Of a stretch of 64,000 bases of DNA, positions 34,312 to 44,446 are shown one piece after another. A program made the translations under genes and the position numbers. The stretch's first letter is position 1; each line of letters begins with the position of its first letter. Origin of the DNA: Miniphocaeibacter halophilus (GTDB taxonomy: Bacteria > Bacillota > Clostridia > Tissierellales > Peptoniphilaceae); NCBI RefSeq assembly GCF_016458825.1, contig NZ_CP066744.1, forward strand, positions 1,857,868-1,921,867, read 5' to 3'. Under the pieces are notes generated by a model that was not told where the DNA came from, did no database searches, and saw only the letters and a program-made list of their open reading frames with translations.

Positions 34312-35280
34312 ATGGAAAATATTAAAAGTGATTTACTATTGCCTTTAGGAGTTAGTATTATAATTTCCTTAATTTTAGGTAAAATAGTAATTAAAATTTT
34401 AAAAAAAGCACATATAGGACAGAGTATTAGAGAAGATGGACCTAAGGCACATTATTCTAAGGCTGGTACACCAACTATGGGTGGAATTATTTTTGTTTTT
34501 TCAACTCTAATTACTTTAGCGATTTTTAAAGGATATAGTTTTGAAAATATATTAATAGTCTTAGGAATGTTAGGTTTTGGATTAGTAGGATTTGTAGATG
34601 ATTTTTTCAAATTAGTAATGAAAAGATCCTTAGGACTTACTGAAATGCAAAAAATAATATTTCAAATAATAATAAGTTTTGCATTGATTTTTTTAGCATC
34701 ACAAGTTTCAATTAAACCTATAGGAACTTTTATAATACCGTTTATTAACATTGAGTTAAACTTAGGGGTTTTTGCTTATCCTATACTTGCGTTTATTATG
34801 ATAGGAACTGTAAATGCTACAAATATAACAGATGGTTTAGATGGCCTAGCTACTAGTGTAACTATTCCGGTTTTTATTGCTTTAACGATAATAGCAATTA
34901 ATTTTAACTCTAATATAAGTTTATTTAGTATTATTTTCACAGGAGCTTTAATAGGATTTTTAGTATATAATTCCAACCCTGCATCTGTTTTTATGGGAGA
35001 TACTGGTTCAATGGCAATTGGCGGAGCATTGGTAATGGCATGTATAATATTTAATATGTCCTTGTATCTTATAATACTTGGTGGAGTTTATGTAATGGAA
35101 ACAATGTCGGTAATAATACAGGTAATTAGTTATAAGACAAGAAATAAAAAAAGAGTTTTTTTAATGTCACCAATTCACCATCATTTTGAATTAAAAGGAT
35201 ATAAGGAACAAAAAATTGTTACATCATTTACTATTTTAAGCACAATATTATCAGTAATAACTTTACTGTTATTCTTATAG
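34312..35280 (+). CDS. mraY: Phospho-MurNAc-pentapeptide translocase
   Basis: A 322-residue membrane enzyme with about ten helices. MraY signatures are DGPKAHYSKAGTPTMGGI (about 43-60), VDDFFK (about 97-102), NATNITDGLDGLA and MSPIHHHFELKG near the C-terminus. It attaches phospho-MurNAc-pentapeptide to undecaprenyl phosphate, making lipid I. It has an AAAGGAGAG ribosome site and an 85-base gap upstream, the largest in this half of the cluster; murE and murF, often located there, are absent. Confidence 0.97.
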   Translation: MENIKSDLLLPLGVSIIISLILGKIVIKILKKAHIGQSIREDGPKAHYSKAGTPTMGGIIFVFSTLITLAIFKGYSFENILIVLGMLGFGLVGFVDDFFKLVMKRSLGLTEMQKIIFQIIISFALIFLASQVSIKPIGTFIIPFINIELNLGVFAYPILAFIMIGTVNATNITDGLDGLATSVTIPVFIALTIIAINFNSNISLFSIIFTGALIGFLVYNSNPASVFMGDTGSMAIGGALVMACIIFNMSLYLIILGGVYVMETMSVIIQVISYKTRNKKRVFLMSPIHHHFELKGYKEQKIVTSFTILSTILSVITLLLFL

Positions 35281-35289
35281 GAGCAGAAA

Positions 35290-36630
35290 ATGAATTATTT
35301 TGTATTAGGACTTGGTATTACAGGAATTTCAACTATAAAAACTCTATCTTCAATAGGATATACTGTATATGCCTTTGATGAAAATTTAAAAGATTTTAGT
35401 GCAGTAGAAGATTCATTAAAAGAATATAATTACAATCTTATTAAAAATCTAAATGAAATAAATTATGATATTATAGATACTGTTGTAAAAAGTCCGGGAA
35501 TTAAATTAGAAAATGAAATATTAATGAATTTTAAAAATTTAAATAAGGAAATAATAAGTGATTTAGAATTAGCCTATAGATTATTTCCAGATAAAAATTT
35601 AATCTCTATTACTGGAACTAATGGAAAGACTACAACGACAATGTTATTAACCCATATAATTAATACTTCTGGTAGAAAAGCTATGGCAATTGGTAATATT
35701 GGTGTTGGAATGTTGTGGGAGATTTACAATAATAAAAATATTGACTACTTTGTTATAGAAGCATCAAGTTTTCAATTGGCATCAATTAATAGCTTCAGGA
35801 CTAAAGTAGCAGGTATTATTAACATAAGTGAAGATCATATTGACTGGCATGGAGATTATAACAAGTATATAGAAGATAAAAGTAATATATTTAAATTTCA
35901 AAGGGACGATGATTATTTAGTTGTTAATTGTGATGATGAAATAATAAAAAAAATTATAAGAAAAACTAAATCAAAAGTAATTTGTACTTCTCAGATAAAA
36001 GAATTAAAAAATGGAATATATGAAAAAAACGAAGAAATTATTTATAACAATAACGGTTCTGAAGAATATGTTCTTAATACAAAAGATTTAAAAATTGTAG
36101 GTAAGCATAATGTTCAAAATACTTTAATAGCCGTTGGAATGGCTATTTGTTTAGAAATAGATATAAATACAATAAGAGAAGCTTGTATTACTTTTAATCC
36201 TGTAGAACATAGAATAGAATTTGTAAGAGAAATTAATGGAATAAAGTTCTACAATGATTCAAAAGGAACAAATATTGATGCAACTTTAAAGGCCTTAAAC
36301 TCCTTTAATAGTCCTATTATTTTAATAGCAGGAGGATACGATAAGAAAGTTTCCTTTGATGAGTTGTTTAAAACAGGGGATTATGATTTAAAATCATTAA
36401 TAGTCTTTGGAGAAACCAAATACAAGATTAAAAATAGTGCTGAGAAATTCGGTTATAGTAATATATTTGTTGTTGAAAATATGGAAAAAGCAGTTGAGCT
36501 TATAGAAGAAATTGCTGAAAATGGTGATGTTGCATTGCTTTCTCCAGCTTGTGCTAGTTGGGGTATGTATAAATCTTATATAGAAAGAGGAAAAGATTTT
36601 AAGCGATTAGTTTATAAATTAGGGGAATAA
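35290..36630 (+). CDS. murD: UDP-MurNAc-L-alanine:D-glutamate ligase
   Basis: A 446-residue Mur ligase. ATP-binding motif SITGTNGKTTTTML is at about 107-120. The central domain has EASSFQLASI and NISEDHIDWHGD, and the C-terminal domain has NDSKGTNIDATLKAL, AGGYDKKV and LLSPACASWGM. It adds D-glutamate to UDP-MurNAc-L-Ala in the cytoplasm. It is between mraY and ftsW in conventional order, 9 bases after mraY. Confidence 0.97.
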   Translation: MNYFVLGLGITGISTIKTLSSIGYTVYAFDENLKDFSAVEDSLKEYNYNLIKNLNEINYDIIDTVVKSPGIKLENEILMNFKNLNKEIISDLELAYRLFPDKNLISITGTNGKTTTTMLLTHIINTSGRKAMAIGNIGVGMLWEIYNNKNIDYFVIEASSFQLASINSFRTKVAGIINISEDHIDWHGDYNKYIEDKSNIFKFQRDDDYLVVNCDDEIIKKIIRKTKSKVICTSQIKELKNGIYEKNEEIIYNNNGSEEYVLNTKDLKIVGKHNVQNTLIAVGMAICLEIDINTIREACITFNPVEHRIEFVREINGIKFYNDSKGTNIDATLKALNSFNSPIILIAGGYDKKVSFDELFKTGDYDLKSLIVFGETKYKIKNSAEKFGYSNIFVVENMEKAVELIEEIAENGDVALLSPACASWGMYKSYIERGKDFKRLVYKLGE

Positions 36631-36632
36631 CT

Positions 36633-37742
36633 GTGAGAAGAAAACAAGGTAGCATAGATTATAAAATATTAATAACAACAATAATACTTATTATTATAGG
36701 TTCTGTAATGGTGTTTAGTGCGAGTTGGCCATATGCAACTAGAATACAAAACGATCCATATCATTTTGTAAAAAAACAAATAATCTTTTTAATAATAGGT
36801 TTTGTTGCAATGTATATTACGTCTAAAATTGACTATAAGATATATAAACAATATGCAGTTATACTATATATTCTTACAATCTGTCTTTCGATTATAGTTT
36901 TATTTACAGGAGATGTAGAAACATATTCTGCTAAAAGATGGATTACTATAAAAAGTATAACAATTATGCCTTCTGACTTTCTAAAATTAGGTACAATATT
37001 TGCCATTTCTAGGTATATTTCAAGTAATTATAAAAAGATAAATACAATAGCATATGGATTTGTTCCCATGATTTTATTTGCAGCTATATCGGGTTTTTTA
37101 GTATATAAACAACCGGATTTATCTACAACGTTGGTAATCTTAGCCTTAATAGTATCTATGTTCATAATAGCAGGTATAGATATGAAATATTTTACACTGG
37201 CAGTTTTGGGAATAGGGGCTGTTGGAATAATTGGAATAATAGGTTCAAAAAGCATATATAGTAGAAGTTCTAGAATTGAGGCTTGGTTAGATCCCTTAAA
37301 GGATTTTTCAAACACTGGATGGCAATTAGCTCAGTCGCTATTTGCAATAAGCTATGGTGGATTTTTTGGAGTAGGAATAGGAAAGAGTAGACATAAATTT
37401 AGTTACTTATCAGAAGCTCATAATGACTTTATTTTTGCTATAATATGTGAAGAGCTTGGATTTATTGGAGCTATGATTATAATTTTACTCTATATCTATT
37501 TAATCTATTTAGGGATGAAATTGGCATTTTCATTAAAAGATGTATTTGCCAAGTTTTTAGTTATAGGTATAATGCTACTATTAGGAATCCAATCTTTTAC
37601 AAATATTGCAGTAGCATTGGGTTTAATACCTCCTACAGGTTTAACATTACCGTTTATTAGCTATGGAGGTAGCTCTTTAATAGTTTATATGACTATGATA
37701 GGAATTGTGTTAAATGTTTCAAGGACTGTAAATAGGAGGTAA
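36633..37742 (+). CDS. ftsW: FtsW, SEDS-family septal glycosyltransferase
   Basis: A 369-residue polytopic SEDS protein starting at GTG (36633) after AGGGGAA. Typical blocks are VMVFSASW near the start, the KRWI motif with DFLKLG, GWQLAQSLFAISYGGFFGVG, SEAHNDFIFAIICEELGFIGA and LPFISYGGSSL. It polymerises lipid II at the septum in partnership with the class B PBP encoded upstream. A RodA identity is less likely because of the location between murD and murG. Confidence 0.92.
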   Translation: MRRKQGSIDYKILITTIILIIIGSVMVFSASWPYATRIQNDPYHFVKKQIIFLIIGFVAMYITSKIDYKIYKQYAVILYILTICLSIIVLFTGDVETYSAKRWITIKSITIMPSDFLKLGTIFAISRYISSNYKKINTIAYGFVPMILFAAISGFLVYKQPDLSTTLVILALIVSMFIIAGIDMKYFTLAVLGIGAVGIIGIIGSKSIYSRSSRIEAWLDPLKDFSNTGWQLAQSLFAISYGGFFGVGIGKSRHKFSYLSEAHNDFIFAIICEELGFIGAMIIILLYIYLIYLGMKLAFSLKDVFAKFLVIGIMLLLGIQSFTNIAVALGLIPPTGLTLPFISYGGSSLIVYMTMIGIVLNVSRTVNRR

Positions 37743-37743
37743 A

Positions 37744-38841
37744 ATGAGAGCAATAGTAACTGGAGGAGGAACTGGAGGACATATATATCCTGCGGTTTCA
37801 ATTATTGAGGAGTTAAAAAATAGAGATAAAAATATTGAGATATTATATGTTGGTAAAATTAATAGTATGGAATCAGAAATTATACCAAAACTTGGAATAG
37901 AATTTAAAGGTATTAGAGTAGAGGGACTACCTAGAAAATTCAATAAAAAATCTTTTAGATCTTTTAAAGAACTTATATTTGGATTAAAACAATCAAAAAA
38001 AATCATAAAGAATTTTAAACCTGATATTGTTATAGGCACAGGAGGATTTGTAACGGGACCAGTACTCTTAAATGCTTCATTGATGAAGTATAAGACGTAT
38101 TTTCATGAGCAAAATAGTTATCCAGGTGTAACAAATAAAATTTTATCTAGATTTGTAAATAAGTATTTTGTAACATTTGAAGAAAGTATAAAATATTTTA
38201 AAAATCCTCAAAATGCAATTGTAACAGGAAATCCTATTAGAAATAGATTTAAAAATATTGAAGAATTGAAAGATAAAACATATGAAGAATATGGATTGAA
38301 AAAAGATTTAAAAACCATTTTTTCTTTTGGTGGATCAAATGGGTCGGCTGTATTAAATAAAACAATAAAAAAACTTATAGTAAGTAAAGAAAAGAATGAT
38401 GAATTTCAAATTGTTCATGTAACTGGAAAAAATAATTATGAAGATTTCATACTAGGCATTGATGAAGATAAATTATCAAAAAATAAAATATTTCCCTATT
38501 TAAAAGATATTCAAAAAGCGTATAGTATAGCGGATTTGGTAATAACCAGTTCCGGAGCTATAACCTTGGCTGAACTTTCATTTTTAGGACTACCTAGTAT
38601 ACTGGTACCAAAATCGTATACAACAGAGAATCATCAGGTATACAATGCAAGAGAATTTGAAAAAGTTGGAGCTAGTAAAGTAATACTTGAAAATGAGTTA
38701 AATGAAAATACTCTGTATGATTCTATTATGGAGATTGTGTCAAATAACGAAACAATTAAAAGGATGAAAGAAGCTGCAAAAACTTTAGCAACACCGAAGG
38801 CTGTAAAAAATATTATTGATGAAATATATAAGGATATGTAA
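37744..38841 (+). CDS. murG: UDP-GlcNAc:lipid I N-acetylglucosamine transferase
   Basis: A 365-residue GT28 glycosyltransferase. The G-loop VTGGGTGGHIYPA is at residues 5-17, followed by GTGGFVTGPVLL, FHEQNSYPGVTNK and FSFGGSNGSAVLN. The UDP-GlcNAc site has TSSGAITLAELSFLGLPSILVP and ENHQVYNA. It converts lipid I to lipid II at the inner membrane face. It starts one base after ftsW with AGGAGG in the ftsW end. Confidence 0.97.
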   Translation: MRAIVTGGGTGGHIYPAVSIIEELKNRDKNIEILYVGKINSMESEIIPKLGIEFKGIRVEGLPRKFNKKSFRSFKELIFGLKQSKKIIKNFKPDIVIGTGGFVTGPVLLNASLMKYKTYFHEQNSYPGVTNKILSRFVNKYFVTFEESIKYFKNPQNAIVTGNPIRNRFKNIEELKDKTYEEYGLKKDLKTIFSFGGSNGSAVLNKTIKKLIVSKEKNDEFQIVHVTGKNNYEDFILGIDEDKLSKNKIFPYLKDIQKAYSIADLVITSSGAITLAELSFLGLPSILVPKSYTTENHQVYNAREFEKVGASKVILENELNENTLYDSIMEIVSNNETIKRMKEAAKTLATPKAVKNIIDEIYKDM

Positions 38842-39594
38842 ATGAAACAGGTAAAGAAAAGAAATTATAAAAAAAACAAGAGAAAAGACAAGAAAAAAAA
38901 TAGTGGTTTTTTTACAGTTTTATTAATAACTTTTGTAGGAATAATATTAATCTCATCTTTTTTTGCATTTACCCATGACTTTTTTAATATTAAAACAATA
39001 AATATTACAGGTATTAAATATCTTCAAGAAGATGATGTAATAAAAAAATCTAATATAATAGGAGAGAATATTTTTTTAACTAGCAAAAAAAGTATAGAAA
39101 AAAATTTAATTAAAGAAAATTTACTTGATTTTAAAATTGAAAAAAAATATCCAAATACGGTAAATATAGAGATAGTTGAAAATACAATAATCGCATGTAT
39201 AAAAAATGATGATAATTATTCCTATATAGATGGATTAGGGAAAATAAGCAATAAAACAATTGAAAACATAAAAAATATTCCAGAAATTAATGGTGTAGAT
39301 GCTAATTTACTAAAAAATAATGATGCCAGTATATTTGACGATAAAAACATTAAAATTATATTTAAAAACATAAATGAATCAAATATAAATATTGAAAAAT
39401 ATGATTTATCCGATATAAATGATATAGTGTTGTATGGGGACGATTCAATAAAGTATATAATCGGCAATACTAACAAATTGGAAGAAAAAATGAAACTATT
39501 AAAAGACTTAGTTGAACAAATTAGTACTGATGATATAAATGCCTATATTATAAATGTTAGTAATATAGATAAACCCTTGGTTAAAACACAATAA
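38842..39594 (+). CDS. ftsQ: Cell division protein FtsQ/DivIB
   Basis: A 250-residue bitopic protein with a very basic cytoplasmic N-terminus (about 1-21), one membrane helix (about 23-46) and a POTRA domain beginning FFNIKTINITGIKYLQEDDVIKKS. A region with KYPNTVNIEIVENTIIACI follows. DivIB/FtsQ scaffolds FtsL and FtsB/DivIC in the divisome. Start and murG stop are directly adjacent. It is the last gene before the long leader of ftsZ. Confidence 0.9.
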   Translation: MKQVKKRNYKKNKRKDKKKNSGFFTVLLITFVGIILISSFFAFTHDFFNIKTINITGIKYLQEDDVIKKSNIIGENIFLTSKKSIEKNLIKENLLDFKIEKKYPNTVNIEIVENTIIACIKNDDNYSYIDGLGKISNKTIENIKNIPEINGVDANLLKNNDASIFDDKNIKIIFKNINESNINIEKYDLSDINDIVLYGDDSIKYIIGNTNKLEEKMKLLKDLVEQISTDDINAYIINVSNIDKPLVKTQ

Positions 39595-39939
39595 ATCAGC
39601 AAAGAATTAAAAAGATTACTTTGTACTAAGCAAACAAGATAATTATAAAAACTGATAGATAAACTTTTTTAAAATATAAAAACCTTTTTCAAAAATTTTG
39701 AAATAGGTAAGATAAAAATAACTTTTTTAAGAAACATACTTACAATATAGATAAAAGACACATAAATACACCAAAACAATTTAAATAATATTATATTTAG
39801 ACCATAAGTACAATGAATTTACAAGATGCTAAAAATGGCTAAAATAGAGAAAATTCAAATAAAAATATTGTTATTATGATAGAATTAAATATAATGATGA
39901 ATTTATTTTTAATAAAATACAAAATCGGGAGGAATATAA
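39595..39939 (+). promoter_or_regulatory. Long AT-rich leader in front of ftsZ
   Basis: This 345-base gap has no open frame of note. It holds three candidate promoters: TTGTAC-17-TATAAA (39621-39649), TTTACA-16-TAAAAT (39818-39845) and TTGTTA-16-TATAAT (39868-39895, best -10 and nearest). A near-perfect 12-bp hairpin without T-tail lies at 39683-39707. The ribosome site CGGGAGG precedes ftsZ. FtsZ is thus probably expressed independently of the upstream cluster. Confidence 0.55.
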
Positions 39940-41037
39940 ATGAGCTTTGAGATGGAAGTAAACAATAATGAAGATTTAGCTAGAATAAAAGTAGTAGGTG
40001 TTGGTGGCGGTGGTAACAATGCTATTATGAGAATGCATGAAAGTGGCTTATCAGGTGTTGAATTTATTGCTGTTAACACAGATAAACAAATCCTTACTGC
40101 AAGTCAAATAGAAAATAAATTACAAATAGGAGCTAAATTAACAAAGGGTTTAGGAGCAGGAGCAAATCCTACTGTTGGACAAAAAGCTGCAGAAGAAAGT
40201 AGAAACGATATAGTAGAAATGCTACAAGGAGCAGATATGGTCTTCATAACTGCAGGAATGGGTGGTGGTACAGGAACCGGTGCTGCACCAATAGTTGCTG
40301 AAATAGCAAAGGAATTAGGAATATTAACAGTTGGAGTTGTTACAAAACCTTTTGCTTTTGAAGGAAGAAAAAGACAATTACAAGCAGAACAAGGTATTGA
40401 AGCATTAAAGGATAAGGTTGATACTTTAGTTATTATTCCAAATGATAGACTTTTACAAATAGCAGAAAAAAGAACTACTATGGCTGAAGCATTTTCTATG
40501 GCAGATGAAGTTTTAATGAATGGAATTAAAGGTATATCAGACTTAATAGCTGTACCTAATTTAATTAACCTAGACTTTGCAGACGTTAAGGCAATAATGT
40601 ATGATCAAGGAATTGCTCACATGGGTATAGGAATAGCAACAGGTGAAAATAGAGCAGTTGAAGCTGCTAGATCTGCTGTTAAAAGTCCATTGTTAGAAAC
40701 ATCTATTGATGGAGCAAAAGCGGTACTTATTAATATAACTGGTGCTGATTTAGGACTATTTGAAATTAATGAAGCTTCAGAATTAATAAGAGAAGCAGTT
40801 GATGCAGATGCAAATATTATTTTTGGTGCTGGAATTGATGAAAGCCTAAAAGATGATATTAAAATTACTGTAATTGCTACTGGTTTTGATGAAAAACTAG
40901 GTAAAAATATTATTTCAGGCAATACTGAAAACAATAAGAAAAAAGATGAAAGATCAGAAGGGGATAAAGGTTCTGAAAAAGATAATCAAACAGATGAATT
41001 AGAAATTCCTTCCTTTTTGAAAAAAAGAGGTTTTTAA
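39940..41037 (+). CDS. ftsZ: Cell division protein FtsZ
   Basis: A 365-residue tubulin-like GTPase. The core has [15 protein letters not shown] (about 18-32), the tubulin signature [10 protein letters not shown] at about 108, [13 protein letters not shown] and the T7 loop [15 protein letters not shown] charged linker (about 325-352) leads to the conserved C-terminal peptide [11 protein letters not shown], the docking site for FtsA/SepF/ZapA-type partners. It assembles the Z ring. No ftsA is adjacent. Confidence 0.98.
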   Translation: MSFEMEVNNNEDLARIKVVGVGGGGNNAIMRMHESGLSGVEFIAVNTDKQILTASQIENKLQIGAKLTKGLGAGANPTVGQKAAEESRNDIVEMLQGADMVFITAGMGGGTGTGAAPIVAEIAKELGILTVGVVTKPFAFEGRKRQLQAEQGIEALKDKVDTLVIIPNDRLLQIAEKRTTMAEAFSMADEVLMNGIKGISDLIAVPNLINLDFADVKAIMYDQGIAHMGIGIATGENRAVEAARSAVKSPLLETSIDGAKAVLINITGADLGLFEINEASELIREAVDADANIIFGAGIDESLKDDIKITVIATGFDEKLGKNIISGNTENNKKKDERSEGDKGSEKDNQTDELEIPSFLKKRGF

Positions 41038-41040
41038 TTA

Positions 41041-41487
41041 ATGAGATGTCCTTTTTGTGATTCAACAAATACTAAAGTTGTAGATTCTAGACAAGTGGAA
41101 TCTGAAACATCAATAAGAAGGAGAAGAGAGTGTTTATCATGTAATAAAAGATTTACAACCTATGAAAAATATGAAAATAATTCTCTTATAGTTATTAAAA
41201 AAAATCAAGAAAGAGAAGCTTTTGATAGAAATAAAATTTTAAATGGTATGGTTCGTTCTTGTTATAAAAGAAAAGTTCCTATGGAGGACTTAGAAAAAGC
41301 AACTAAAGAAATTGAACTGGAAATAAACCACTTAAATTTAAAAGAAGTTCCTTCTTCCTTAATTGGCGAAATTATCATGGAAAAACTCAAAAAAATTGAT
41401 AAAGTTGCCTATGTAAGGTTCGCCTCTGTTTATAAAGAATTTCAAGATGTGAATTCATTTTATGATGAAATAGAAAAAGTAAAATAA
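41041..41487 (+). CDS. nrdR: Transcriptional repressor NrdR
   Basis: A 148-residue protein with an N-terminal zinc ribbon (MRCPFCDSTNTKVVDSR... CLSCNKRFTTYE) and an ATP-cone domain (about 49-139, VIKKNQEREAFDRNKI). NrdR represses ribonucleotide reductase genes in response to ATP/dATP. It lies three bases after the ftsZ stop, so it should be coexpressed. It is closed by a terminator. Confidence 0.97.
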   Translation: MRCPFCDSTNTKVVDSRQVESETSIRRRRECLSCNKRFTTYEKYENNSLIVIKKNQEREAFDRNKILNGMVRSCYKRKVPMEDLEKATKEIELEINHLNLKEVPSSLIGEIIMEKLKKIDKVAYVRFASVYKEFQDVNSFYDEIEKVK

Positions 41488-41494
41488 TTTTAAT

Positions 41495-41522
41495 AAAAAA
41501 AAGACAGTCTTGTCTTTTTTTT
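41495..41522 (+). terminator. Terminator after nrdR
   Basis: A 12-bp perfect stem (41495-41506 with 41511-41522) with a GTCT loop; A-run on the left, T-run on the right. Confidence 0.9.
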
Positions 41523-41577
41523 ATTTTTATATTTATATAAGATATGGTAAAATGCTAATAAAAGTTTGGAGATAGAA

Positions 41578-42891
41578 ATGGATTTATTTGAATATAGTAG
41601 AAAAAAATCGATTAATAAAAATGCACCTTTAGCCGATAGAATTAGACCAAAAAAATTAGAGGATTTTTATGGTCAAAAACATATTATCTACAAGAATAGT
41701 CCTCTAGATAGATTAATAAAAAGTGATAGAATAGGTTCGTTGATTATTTATGGGCCACCAGGTGTAGGTAAAACAACCTTGGCAATGATTATTTCAAATA
41801 CAACTAACAGAATATTTGAAAAATTATCTGCAGTAACTTCAGGTGTTAAAGATATAAAGGAAGTTGTAAAAAATGCAGAGAGTAATTTAAGTTTTTATAA
41901 CAAAGGTACAATATTATTCATTGATGAAATTCATAGATTTAACAAATCTCAGCAGGATGCATTATTACCACATGTTGAAAATGGTTTAATTACATTAATT
42001 GGGGCAACTACAGAAAATCCATATTTTGAGGTTAATAAAGCCTTGTTGTCAAGATGTAAGATAATTGAATTAAAAAATATTTCAGATGATGATATTGTTA
42101 AAGCGTTAAAGAGAGCTTTAATTTTGGAAAATGGATTAAAAAAATATAATGTTAAAATTGCTGAAGAAACATTATATTTTATTTCTAAATTATCACATGG
42201 TGATGTTAGAGCTGCTTTAAATGGTTTAGAAGTGGCTGTACTATCTACAGAGCCAATAGAAGGGGTTATTTTAATAGATAAAAAAATCGTTGAGGAATCT
42301 TTTTTAAATACAACAAACTTATACGATAAAGATTCAGATTATCATTACAATACGATTTCTGCATTTATTAAATCTATGAGAGGGTCGGACCCTGATGCAG
42401 CTATACTTTATTTAGCTAAAATGATAAAATCAGGAGAGGACCCTAAGTTCATTGCCCGAAGAATGGTTATATTTGCATCGGAAGACATAGGTAACGCAGA
42501 CCCTAATGCACTTCAAGTAGCAAATAATGTTTTTAGGGCAGTTGAAATAATTGGTTTACCGGAAGCGCAATTAAATCTAGCCCAGGGTGTTTTGTACTTA
42601 GCAACTGCACCTAAAAGTAATAGATCTTATTTAGCGATAAAAAAGGCAATGGATGATATAGATGGTAATACTAATTTAGAAATACCTAATTATTTAAAAG
42701 ATGCACATTATAAAGGAGCAGAAAAATTCGGAATAGGCAAAGGGTATAAATATCCTCACGATTATGAAAATGCATATGTGGAACAAAGGTATTTTCCAAA
42801 TAATTTTAATGAAAAAAAATATTATATTCCAAGTGATATAGGGTACGAAGCAAATATTAAAGAATATATGAAAAAGTTAAAGGAGAAATAA
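41578..42891 (+). CDS. rarA: Replication-associated recombination protein RarA/MgsA
   Basis: The protein is 437 residues from the ATG at 41578, which follows TTGGAG; the TTG at 41566 is part of that site. AAA+ core: [17 protein letters not shown], Walker A GPPGVGKT at about residue 58, Walker [12 protein letters not shown], sensor 1 GATTENP. The C-terminal MgsA domain shows [13 protein letters not shown] and [19 protein letters not shown]. It acts at stalled replication forks. Confidence 0.95.
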   Translation: MDLFEYSRKKSINKNAPLADRIRPKKLEDFYGQKHIIYKNSPLDRLIKSDRIGSLIIYGPPGVGKTTLAMIISNTTNRIFEKLSAVTSGVKDIKEVVKNAESNLSFYNKGTILFIDEIHRFNKSQQDALLPHVENGLITLIGATTENPYFEVNKALLSRCKIIELKNISDDDIVKALKRALILENGLKKYNVKIAEETLYFISKLSHGDVRAALNGLEVAVLSTEPIEGVILIDKKIVEESFLNTTNLYDKDSDYHYNTISAFIKSMRGSDPDAAILYLAKMIKSGEDPKFIARRMVIFASEDIGNADPNALQVANNVFRAVEIIGLPEAQLNLAQGVLYLATAPKSNRSYLAIKKAMDDIDGNTNLEIPNYLKDAHYKGAEKFGIGKGYKYPHDYENAYVEQRYFPNNFNEKKYYIPSDIGYEANIKEYMKKLKEK

Positions 42892-42892
42892 A

Positions 42893-44278
42893 TTGATATT
42901 ATTAAAGGACTTAGAAAAAAACTATGAAAAATATATTGACAAAGATATAGAAGTAGCTGGTTGGATTAAGAATTCAAGATTTCAGAAAAAACTTGGTTTT
43001 ATTGAGTTACATGATGGAACACAATTTAAACCTATTCAAATTGTTGTAGATTCAAATCTGGCAAATTTTGAAGAAGTTAGTAAATTACATTTAAGTAGTG
43101 CTATTATTGTAAATGGAAAATTAGTTAGTACTCCAAATGCAAAACAAAAATATGAAATTCAAGCTAAGGAAATAGTAGTAGAAGGTAAGTCATCTGATGA
43201 TTATCCTTTACAGAAAAAAAGACATACTTTTGAATTTTTAAGAACTTTGTTACATTTAAGATCAAGAACCAATACTTTTAACGCCGTATTTAAAGTAAGA
43301 TCAGAATTAAGTTATGCAATACACAAATTTTTCAACGAGAGGGGTTTTGTATATGTGCATACACCTATTATTACAGCTTCCGATGCAGAAGGTGCGGGAG
43401 AAATGTTTGAAGTATCTACCTTAGACTTAAATAATTTACCTAAAGATAAAGATGGTAATGTGGATTTTTCTGAAGATTTTTTTGGTAAAAAGACTAATTT
43501 GACAGTTAGTGGACAATTGCAGGTAGAATCATATGCTATGTCTCACAGAAATGTATATACATTTGGTCCTACTTTTAGAGCAGAAAACTCAAACACACCT
43601 AGACATGCTGCAGAATTTTGGATGATTGAACCTGAAATAGCTTTTGCAGAATTAGAAGATGTATGTAATTTAGCAGAGGATATGGTTAGATATATTATTA
43701 AATATGTGTTGGAAAAATGTCCGCAAGAAATGGAGTTTTTCAATAAATTTATAGATAAGGGATTAATAGAAAGACTAGAGAAGGTTTCAAATAGTGACTT
43801 TAAGAAAATGACATATACAGAAGCCATAGAAGTGTTAGAAAAAGCAGATGTAAAATTTGATTATCCTGTAAAATGGGGAATAGATTTACAAACGGAACAT
43901 GAAAGATATTTAAGTGAGAAAATTGCAAATGGTCCGGTTTTTATAACAGATTACCCAAAAGAAATAAAAGCTTTTTATATGAAATTAAATGAAGACGGAA
44001 AAACTGTTGCTGCTACAGACTTATTAGTTCCAGGTATTGGTGAATTAATTGGTGGTAGTGAGAGAGAATACAGATATGATGTATTATTGGATAAGATTAA
44101 GGATGCGGGCTTAAATCCGGAAGATTATAGCTGGTATTTAGATTTAAGAAAATATGGAACTGCTAAACATGGTGGTTATGGATTGGGATTTGAAAGAATG
44201 ATAATGTATTTAACCGGAATGACAAATATAAGAGATGTCATACCGTTTCCAAGAACTGTAGGTCATTGTGAGTATTAG
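42893..44278 (+). CDS. asnS: Asparaginyl-tRNA synthetase
   Basis: A 461-residue class II synthetase starting at TTG (42893) with AGGAG 8 bases upstream. It has an OB-fold anticodon-binding domain (about 15-100, [12 protein letters not shown]) and a catalytic domain with [26 protein letters not shown] (motif 2 region) and [16 protein letters not shown] with PFPRT (motif 3). Presence of a true AsnRS means Asn-tRNA can be made directly without transamidation. It directly precedes the promoter of the infC operon. Confidence 0.96.
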   Translation: MILLKDLEKNYEKYIDKDIEVAGWIKNSRFQKKLGFIELHDGTQFKPIQIVVDSNLANFEEVSKLHLSSAIIVNGKLVSTPNAKQKYEIQAKEIVVEGKSSDDYPLQKKRHTFEFLRTLLHLRSRTNTFNAVFKVRSELSYAIHKFFNERGFVYVHTPIITASDAEGAGEMFEVSTLDLNNLPKDKDGNVDFSEDFFGKKTNLTVSGQLQVESYAMSHRNVYTFGPTFRAENSNTPRHAAEFWMIEPEIAFAELEDVCNLAEDMVRYIIKYVLEKCPQEMEFFNKFIDKGLIERLEKVSNSDFKKMTYTEAIEVLEKADVKFDYPVKWGIDLQTEHERYLSEKIANGPVFITDYPKEIKAFYMKLNEDGKTVAATDLLVPGIGELIGGSEREYRYDVLLDKIKDAGLNPEDYSWYLDLRKYGTAKHGGYGLGFERMIMYLTGMTNIRDVIPFPRTVGHCEY

Positions 44279-44307
44279 TTGACATATAAATTATTTAATA
44301 GTATAAT
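44279..44307 (+). promoter_or_regulatory. Full-consensus promoter of the infC-rpmI-rplT operon
   Basis: TTGACA (44279-44284), a 17-base spacer and TATAAT (44302-44307) match the sigma-A consensus completely. The -35 begins at the base after the asnS stop codon. Confidence 0.95.
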
Positions 44308-44313
44308 ATGCAA

Positions 44314-44446
44314 TGTTGAATAAGTAGAGTTATCCGCTCTCACCTTATCATTACATGAATAAGGTATTAATTGAATTACGGTTTATTTTTGTAATTTTGG
44401 CGGGTATTTCTACCTGCCATTTTTTATTTATAACACGGAGGTGTGT
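44314..44446 (+). promoter_or_regulatory. infC leader with attenuator, L20-leader type
   Basis: An untranslated leader of about 130 bases precedes infC. It contains several short inverted repeats (for example ACCTTAT/ATAAGGT at 44342-44365) and ends in an intrinsic terminator. In Bacillus relatives the homologous operon is controlled by ribosomal protein L20 binding the leader and causing termination. The position and the architecture fit, but I cannot verify the L20-binding fold by eye. Confidence 0.7.
44398..44425 (+). terminator. Attenuator stem-loop in the infC leader
   Basis: TGGCGGGTA (44398-44406) pairs with TACCTGCCA (44411-44419, one G-U) and is followed by six T (44420-44425). It lies before infC and so must be conditional. 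Confidence 0.85.

Noticed and set aside
39663-39731. Direct repeat AACTTTTTTAA in the ftsZ leader
   Set aside because: Two copies of a low-complexity 11-mer are expected by chance in such AT-rich sequence.
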